A DNA stretch of 64,000 nt from Aquatica leii (taxonomy: Eukaryota; Arthropoda; Insecta; Coleoptera; Lampyridae): contig CM069439.1 of the NCBI GenBank assembly GCA_035610365.1, positions 22,395,533 to 22,459,532 of the forward strand, given 5' to 3'. Positions within the stretch are counted from its first letter, which is position 1; every line of letters starts with the position of its first letter. The position numbers were made by a program, and so were the translations under genes. Under the pieces are notes generated by a model. That model made no database searches and was not told the origin of the DNA. It saw nothing but the letters and a program-made list of their open reading frames with translations. Shown here in pieces: positions 58,220 through 64,000 of this stretch.

Positions 58220-58862
58220 ATATACAAGGCGTTTAGTAAAAGTGTTCCGAAAACTTCGATATAGATTCAACGATAAAAAATAAGCAAAAAAATTTTAAAT
58301 GAGCATGTGACTTCGTTTCAGAGACTTTTACTGTGTAGGTACACAAAGTACATAACTATTAGCTTAGAAAAAATTTATTAGAAGAAAAAATATTGTATTT
58401 AAATAAAAGTGAAGTAAGAATAAACAATTTTACATTTTTACTATATTTGTACAAAGTGTCTTCCGTTTATTTGAAGACACAAATGAGCCTTTTATTTTAA
58501 AGAGCGGCAATGGTTTTTAAATATTTTAGCTATTATTCTAACAATCTTACAAGCATCTCGTATGAGTTGAAGAAGTTCCTTTTTGGAATTTGCAAGACGA
58601 GTGAATTTACATCGGGTGATATCGGCCGTGCAACCGGACATCCCTTACCTATCTATATTTGTAGTTAAAAATTATTTGAATGTTAAGGTACATTTAATAA
58701 AAATAAGTAGGAGCTCCGTCGTGCATAAAACAACAATCACGTCTTAATGCTGGGGTTATAATTTTCAATAATAAATGCAAAAATTCTTGTAGAAATTGTG
58801 CACAATTGTTACAGTTCAATTTACCAGGCAATTCAAATGGTCCTAGAAATTCATTGCCAGTT
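58220..58862 (-). pseudogene. mariner-superfamily transposase fragment (GPFELPG/HDGAP type)
   Basis: On the minus strand, NEFLGPFELPGKLNCNNCAQ, then FLQEFLHLLLKIITPALRRD and CCFMHDGAPTYF, match the block GPFELPGRL.G..Y..FL...L, ..LR..MWFQHDGAPAHF of DDE transposases frequent in insects (proteins with a DUF4817-type helix-turn-helix N-terminus). IGKGCPVARPISPDVNSL follows near 58640 as GRGGPVAWPPRSPDL. The tail near 58500-58450 resembles the AHLC...GGHFE end. N-terminal domain and much of the core are missing. Upstream it is cut by the Penelope repeat at 58866. Confidence 0.7.
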
Positions 58863-58865
58863 ATT

Positions 58866-59055
58866 AATGCAACCTGTAATGTCTTGCGAAACGTCAGTTT
58901 GTTTAGGTTTATGAAGAACAATACGGCACAAGCCAAGTTTTATTTTTTGTTTTGTCTCTCAAAGAGAGACTAGGACTAAGTCTAAAAAGTCTGGGTGTTC
59001 AACTACAACGCGGTCTAAGCCAAAACTCGCTTATAATCAAGAAAACCGTAAAAGC
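58866..59055 (+). repeat. Direct repeat bracketing a Penelope-like element, left copy
   Basis: It shares TGTAATGTCTTGC, AACGTCAGTTTGTTT, CTCTCAAAGAGAGACTA and ACGCGGTCTAAGCC with 63366-63550. The two copies are about 4.5 kb apart in the same orientation, as pLTRs of a Penelope-like element would be. Confidence 0.72.
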
Positions 59056-59225
59056 TCAAGATTCTATATTATACCTCTACAGCAAGGAGGTGTCTCTACA
59101 AACTACATGTTTAAATTGTTTGCGTCAAAAGAAAGAAAATCTAGTTACAGACATAGCATTTCTAAAACGTTGTTGAGACTACAACGTATTGCCATCGTCT
59201 ATAAGAATTAAACAATAAACAAACA
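59056..59225 (+). pseudogene. Penelope-like element: N-terminal fragment
   Basis: The reading frame ends with LRQKKENLVTDIAFLKRC, then (after a stop) DYNVLPSSIRIK. This resembles the ..DI.FLK.CR...I.P....IK block near the Penelope N-terminus. The element continues after the inserted LINE at about 61430. Confidence 0.5.
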
Positions 59226-59229
59226 AAGT

Positions 59230-61428
59230 TTATGAACAATCGAAAATGAAGCAAACTAAGAAATACGAGATATTTCATTCTTCACATTCTAAGAAAACGT
59301 TAGACGACCATAAAGTAATTGTCAATCTAACAAATACAACAAAAAAGAAATTTTTTAATCATTGTATTAGAACCAACAAAACATGCTTATGGAAAACTCT
59401 TAAATTAATGAATATTTACACTAAATCATCGATATCAATACCTACAGAATTAGGTGACGTAAATTCAATTAATGATTACTTTACTAATGAAATAAGTAAA
59501 ACTAAAACCCTGATCTAATCTGATCTGATCTGGAACTGATAAAGTTTTATAATACCCACGTCAAACTGAAGCAATATATTCCTTTTAAATTTCAACTTAT
59601 ATCTGAAATAGATTTAATAAATATATTATCTAGAATCAAAACTAACTCTGTTGGTGCTGATGGAATTAGTATTACTATGATCACTTTATGCTGTCCTTTC
59701 TTGTTTCTTTACTTGTTACATATAGTTAATAGTTGTATAGAGAGAAACTACTTCTCATTAATATGGAAAAATGCTTATATTTTCCCAATACCCAAAAAGA
59801 CTAATGCTGAAAATTTACAAGATCTTAGGCCCATAAATATCTTACCAGTTTTGTCTAAAATCTTAGAACGAGTATTAGAAAAACAAATGAAACAATATGT
59901 AAATTTCTATAAACTTCTGCCTAAATTTTAATCTGGTTTCAGGACTGGCCATAGCTGTTCTACTGCCCTCTCTTGCGTAATAGATGATATCATGACTGCA
60001 ACTGATAAAAATCTTCTCACTGTTAATGTACTTTTGAACTACTCCAAAGCTTTCGACATGTTAGATCATGACCTATTACTATCAATTTTACATTATATTG
60101 GTTTTGGTAGTACAGCTATTATGATGATACGTAGTTTTCTGTCAAATCGAACTCAACAGGTAAAAATAAAAAACAACATATTACGAATAAGGGAAGTTGT
60201 ATCTGGTGTTCCACAAGGTTCTATTCTAGGCCCTTTGCTGTATATTATATACACTTCCGATCTTTATCACACTGTCAAAACTTGTAAATATCATTTATAT
60301 GATGACGACACTCAGTTATATTTCTCATTTGATTCATCTGGAGTATATGATGCAATAAATGATATTAATAATGATCTGAATAACTTGATTAAGGAATCCA
60401 AAAAATTTTGTTTGGCAATAAATGCTTCTAAATCCGTAGTTATGCTATTTGGCAAAACTCGCATTAAGAGTTTGGTCTTGCCTATTTTGAATATCAATAT
60501 AGATAATCAAGTGATCCCTGTTAAACAAGAGTGCAGGAGTTTGGGATTATTGGTAGACGATAATTTACGTTTCAAAAGACAATTGCAATTGCATTCGTAA
60601 AGCTTACACTAATTTAAAAATGCTATATACTCATAGACACACTCTAACTCATGTTGCAAAAGTTAATTTGACAAACGCTTTGGTATTGTCGCATTTTAAT
60701 TACGCTGATTCCGTTTATGGTTTATGTTTAGACAGCATTTCTATTAAAAGAATTCAACGAGTTCAAAATGCTTGTGTCCGATTGATATTTGGTTTGAGGA
60801 AGTATGATCATGTTTCGAGAAAACTAAATGAACTGCGACGGCTCAATATGGAAAATCGACGTCTTTTTCATTTTCTCTGTTATTCGCACAATATAATAAC
60901 AACTAAAACGCCGCCTTATTTATATCAGAAAATCAGGTTTCGTACAGACGTTCACAACATTAATATTCGAAATAGAGGTCTACTAACAATACCTTTGCAT
61001 AGATATTCTTCATTTCAGAGATCTTTTTCTTATAATATTGCAAAGCGTTATAATGTACTTACGCCTGAACTTAAAAACTTCTCGAATAGAAATTTCAAGT
61101 CGCACCTCAAAGTAATCTTGTATGAAGAGCAGGTCAGGATCTAATGTTTATGTTAAAGTCGGGACATTATGGGTCTTGATGTAGCTATTTTTATTACATA
61201 TGATATGTATTATACGCGTCATGTTTAGCTTCGTAATTTATATTCTTATAAGTCAATTTATGTGGGTTAAGTGGAAGAACAGACAATTGTTTCTGAACTT
61301 AGCCCTATTTATTTATATATATATATATATTTTTTAACATTGTTTATTTATATTAATACTTTTTTTTACATTGTTTATTTATTTATATCTATATTATGAA
61401 TAAAGACCATATTATTATTATTATTATT
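59230..61428 (+). pseudogene. CR1/Jockey-group LINE ORF2 (RT and C-terminus), lightly broken
   Basis: RT blocks in order: TKKKFFNHCIRTNKTCLWKT near 59340, VGADGISITMI near 59650, WKNAYIFPIPKK and LQDLRPINILPVLSKILERV in 59677-59931. SGFRTGHSCSTAL follows after one stop. The 59992-60600 frame then has LNYSKAFDMLDHDLLLSIL, SGVPQGSILGPLLYIIYTSD and the catalytic block YHLYDDDTQLYFSF, with DDD where ADD is usual. The 60620-61144 frame holds RIQRVQNACVRLIFGLRKYD and the conserved C-terminus to QVRI. AATAAA and a short ATT repeat end the element at about 61428. Only a few stops or shifts interrupt it, so it is younger than its host. The endonuclease is missing (5' truncation). Confidence 0.82.
61400..61428 (+). 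repeat. AATAAA and (ATT)n LINE tail
   Basis: GAATAAAGACCAT followed by ATT units marks the 3' end of the CR1/Jockey-group LINE. Penelope-like sequence starts straight after. Confidence 0.65.
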
Positions 61429-61429
61429 T

Positions 61430-63180
61430 TGGATGAACCGACCACATCCTGATTAAAGAAGAGTTTTAACTACGCTGTTACGCCTAAGACAACACCGATA
61501 AAAACACAGTATGTGAAATAGAAGCTGTAATACGTACTCTACCAAAAGAGATCTCTGAAAGTATTTGACAAAATGTTTGCAACATGGTTTAAAAAATCAA
61601 AACTGCTACGCTCGAATTTTAACAGGCCATGGAACAGAAGTAGCTAAGCAGTTAAGTGAGAACAAAGATATTCTAGTTCTAAGAATAGATAAAAGAAACG
61701 TTACAGTCGGTACGAGCTTACAAGAAAATGACGAACTTACGCTCGGAGGTTGCCACAAACGTCTACAGAAAAACCCTTTAAACTCTCTATGTACTCAAAA
61801 AACTCCGCCATCAAAAACTCTACTACTATATAGATATTAACAATAAACAGATTTTGATTGTCAAATCTAGTTATGCCACGAATCTACGGTTTTTCCAAAA
61901 TACACAAAGAAGGAGTCCATTTTCGATCAATAGTGAACACCATTAATTCAACGACCTAATCATTAGCACTTTATCTAGCTATAAAACTTTTGGCGATGAC
62001 AAGAAATACAGAAACTCACAATAAAGATTCTACAAACTTTGTAGAGAAAATTTATGACTTGCGTATAACAAAAGACTATATTCTAGTCAGTTTTGACGTG
62101 GTATTCCGTTTTACTAAAGCTCTGTTCGTCACAGTGTTGTTTTTGCTTAAGAAGAGAAGAAACAGTTCTGTTCATAACTCTGTTTTAAAAACATTTATTA
62201 ACACGCTTTTATTAGTTCGGGATGTATGTATGTATGTATGTAACGGAATCTTTGTTTTAGTTATAACGACAACTTATTTAAACAAGTAAAAGAAGCGGGT
62301 TTACCGCTTTTTCCAATTATAGCCAATATCTATATCAAGTATTTTGAAACTAAAATTACAAAAAATGTTGAGCCAAAACCAAAAACTTGGTTCAGATATG
62401 TTGATGATACTTTTGTTGTATGGCCTCATGGCAAAGATAAACTAAATTAGTTCTTTCAACATCTAAACTTTGCACGCAATAACATTAGATTTACTATAGA
62501 GTTAGAACAGCAGTTTAATAAAATAAAATAACAAAAAGTTAGGACATTTGTTTGTAGAAAGAAAACGTACACTAACTTATATTTAAACGCAAAATCTCAC
62601 TACCATCTAGTACAAAAGACCACTGTTTTACACACTTTAGCTTAAAGAGCTATACGTGTGTTATATAATAAAAACCTAGAAAAGGAAAAAGAAACGGTAT
62701 TAGAGTATCTACAACAAATTAGATACGGGTTTAAAGAGATTTAAGAGGCAAAGAACAGTCAATCTAAAAGTTAAAGAAGACTCCACATCCTACTTGTACC
62801 GCTTATTTACGAACCTTTTGAGTTCAACAGACAATCTAAGCAGAGTGCTAAAGAGACATACCATCAAAACTGTGTTTACGACTAAGGTTATCCTGAGCAA
62901 TTGCTAAAAACATGACGGGGTTTACAAAATGTTTTGTTTCTGTTAACCAAGTTATATAGAACAGACAAGACGCTTTATTAAAGTTAGAATTAAAAAACAT
63001 ATGGCTGACTGCAAACACCGCAGAGCTACAAAGCAATAGTGACAGAACACTTAACCAAACTAAAGTGTTGACTAGAACTCCTTTCTACTTTCTTAGACTA
63101 ATCCGTAAAGTGGTGGAAATAAAAAAATCATTCATTAAATATAAACTGGGAAGACGGTTTGAAACTTAAAAAACTTTGAC
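61430..63180 (+). pseudogene. Penelope-like element: RT and GIY-YIG endonuclease, decayed
   Basis: FNYAVTPKTTPIKT near 61467 and EIEAVIRTLPKEISESI match the Penelope pre-RT region. IDKRNVTVGTSLQENDE is in 61565-61840, then PRIYGFSKIHKEGVHFRSIV near 61872. NFVEKIYDLRITKDYILVSF, then DVVFRFTKAL, lie in 61990-62289. KTWFRYVDDTFVVWPHGKDK is near 62382-62440, with an intact YVDD catalytic motif. NNIRFTIELEQQFNK follows. QTRRFIKVRIKKHMADCKHR near 62966-63025 is part of the GIY-YIG domain. An ATGT microsatellite (about 62222-62242) has grown inside the gene. Many stops and shifts are present. With its N-terminus at 59056-59225 and flanking repeats it makes up a Penelope-like element of about 2.3 kb after subtracting the LINE. 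Confidence 0.78.
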
Positions 63181-63365
63181 TACCAGTACTACACCCTTTA
63201 AGACAAAGATCAACCTTCTTGGAAATGACACAAACTCTTACTCCGAATAATAACGAAGTCAATCAAGCGGTAACGGAAAGTAAAAATCCGTTAATTACCT
63301 GATCGCTAATCATATATAATACCGTCACTTACACTTTTTTCTTCAATGACATTCACCATTTCGAA

Positions 63366-63550
63366 GATGCAAGCTGTAATGTCTTGCAAAACGTCAGTTT
63401 GTTTGGGTTTACAAACGACAATAAAGCAAAGGTTAAGTTTTACTTCTTTGTTTAAGCTCTCAAAGAGAGACTAAGACCAAGCCTAAAAAGTATAGATGTT
63501 TAACTACGACGCGGTCTAAGCCAGACGTAGCTTATAATCGAAAAATAAAA
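63366..63550 (+). repeat. Direct repeat bracketing a Penelope-like element, right copy
   Basis: Partner of 58866-59055, with roughly 80 percent identity by eye. It lies just downstream of the GIY-YIG remains. Confidence 0.72.
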
Positions 63551-63559
63551 TGTTTTGTC

Positions 63560-64000
63560 TCTTATAAATTTATTACCCTATGCAAAACTACTTTTTTGAA
63601 CTGTAAATTACATAAACATTTAAAAGCATTAAAAATTGTTTGTGATGGGGTAATAAATTTATGCTTGACAAAAAATTGTGACGTGCATTTTTTAACATTT
63701 ATACTTAATTACAGAAATTTAATTTCTAAAAAAATGGCAATAACTGCAGATGTGGTGTCAAACACATAATTTAAACATTGAAATGTATTAAAAATGGTTT
63801 GGAAAGTGAAAATAAATTTATACTTGTCAAAAAAGTGTAACATATGTTATTTTTTACATTTTCAGTTACACTCAATTTTAAATTTTCACAACATGTTGAT
63901 AAATGCAGAAAAATTTTGTTACAATGTTAAACAAATTGTTTAATCATTTAAATGCATTAAAAATGATTTGCAAAAAGGTAATAAATTTATACTTGTCAAA
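63560..64000. repeat. Tandem repeat, period about 160-170 bp, running off the window
   Basis: The phrase [GC]TATTAAAAAT/GCATTAAAAAT...TAATAAATTTAT[AG]CTTG[TA]CAAA recurs with anchors at 63626, 63785 and 63955, giving spacings of 159 and 170 bp. Units are diverged. At the left edge (about 63563-63580) an inverted copy, AAATTTATTACC, faces the array. Confidence 0.7.

Noticed and set aside
58952-59055. Hammerhead in the repeats bracketing the second Penelope-like element
   Set aside because: I could not align CUGAUGA and GAAAC with a plausible stem II in either copy.
62222-62242. ATGT repeats considered as a regulatory or CRISPR-like array
   Set aside because: A simple microsatellite inside Penelope coding remains. 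There are no spacers, and the host is a eukaryote.

Overview
The window is AT-rich animal genomic DNA, most probably from an insect (order not resolved). It is dominated by transposable elements of nearly every eukaryotic class, several of which keep short GT-AG introns of about 57 to 75 bp. There are no operons or ribosome-binding sites. The only sequence that looks like a host gene is one 115-nt exon at 41238-41352 (+), which encodes the end of a fibronectin type III domain and has a textbook polypyrimidine/AG acceptor and GTAAGT donor. The simplest reading is that much of the window is intron of a large adhesion or receptor gene, filled with transposons.

Layout, left to right. 0.7-4.3 kb: an RTE-like LINE split by a 5'-truncated LINE of another family. 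6.5-10.6 kb: a decayed Ty3/gypsy gag-pol abutting a BEL/Pao integrase. 11.2-12.5 kb: a non-autonomous element with terminal inverted repeats and a nested palindrome. 12.5-13.2 kb: a hAT (ZBED/FAM200-like) fragment on the minus strand. 13.2-14.9 kb: a second copy of the truncated LINE. 15.9-20.1 kb: the best-preserved element, a minus-strand Ty3/gypsy with near-identical LTRs, a polypurine tract and an in-phase slippery heptamer at the gag/pro junction. 22.3-27.1 kb: two minus-strand LINEs with RNase H, one with ORF1, endonuclease, RT, RNase H and a Cys-rich tail. 33.1-35.8 kb: a Ty1/copia pol with a 3' LTR remnant.

36.0-39.9 kb: a DUF659-type hAT gene on the minus strand, cut in two by a pogo/jerky-type transposon; both keep recognisable introns. 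43.4-46.3 kb: Penelope-like retroelement pieces with two pseudo-LTRs that carry hammerhead-ribozyme-like motifs. 46.6-47.9 kb: a decayed transposase-like gene of a widespread, poorly named insect family. 50.63-50.75 kb: a fragment of 18S rRNA. 51.8-53.6 kb: a second pogo/Tigger-like gene with a PHD-like tail and a hairpin in its coding region. 58.2-63.6 kb: a mariner-superfamily transposase fragment, then a Penelope-like element bracketed by direct repeats and interrupted by a CR1/Jockey-group LINE. From 63.56 kb to the end: a tandem repeat with a period of about 160-170 bp.

Almost every transposon gene here carries stops, frameshifts or deletions, so this is largely a fossil record. The points most worth a second look are the isolated FN3 exon, the 18S fragment, the pogo-in-hAT nest with preserved splicing signals, the hammerhead-like motifs in the Penelope pseudo-LTRs, the in-phase frameshift site, and several long, nearly perfect palindromes (11.5, 30.3, 51.5, 53.3 and 55.5 kb).
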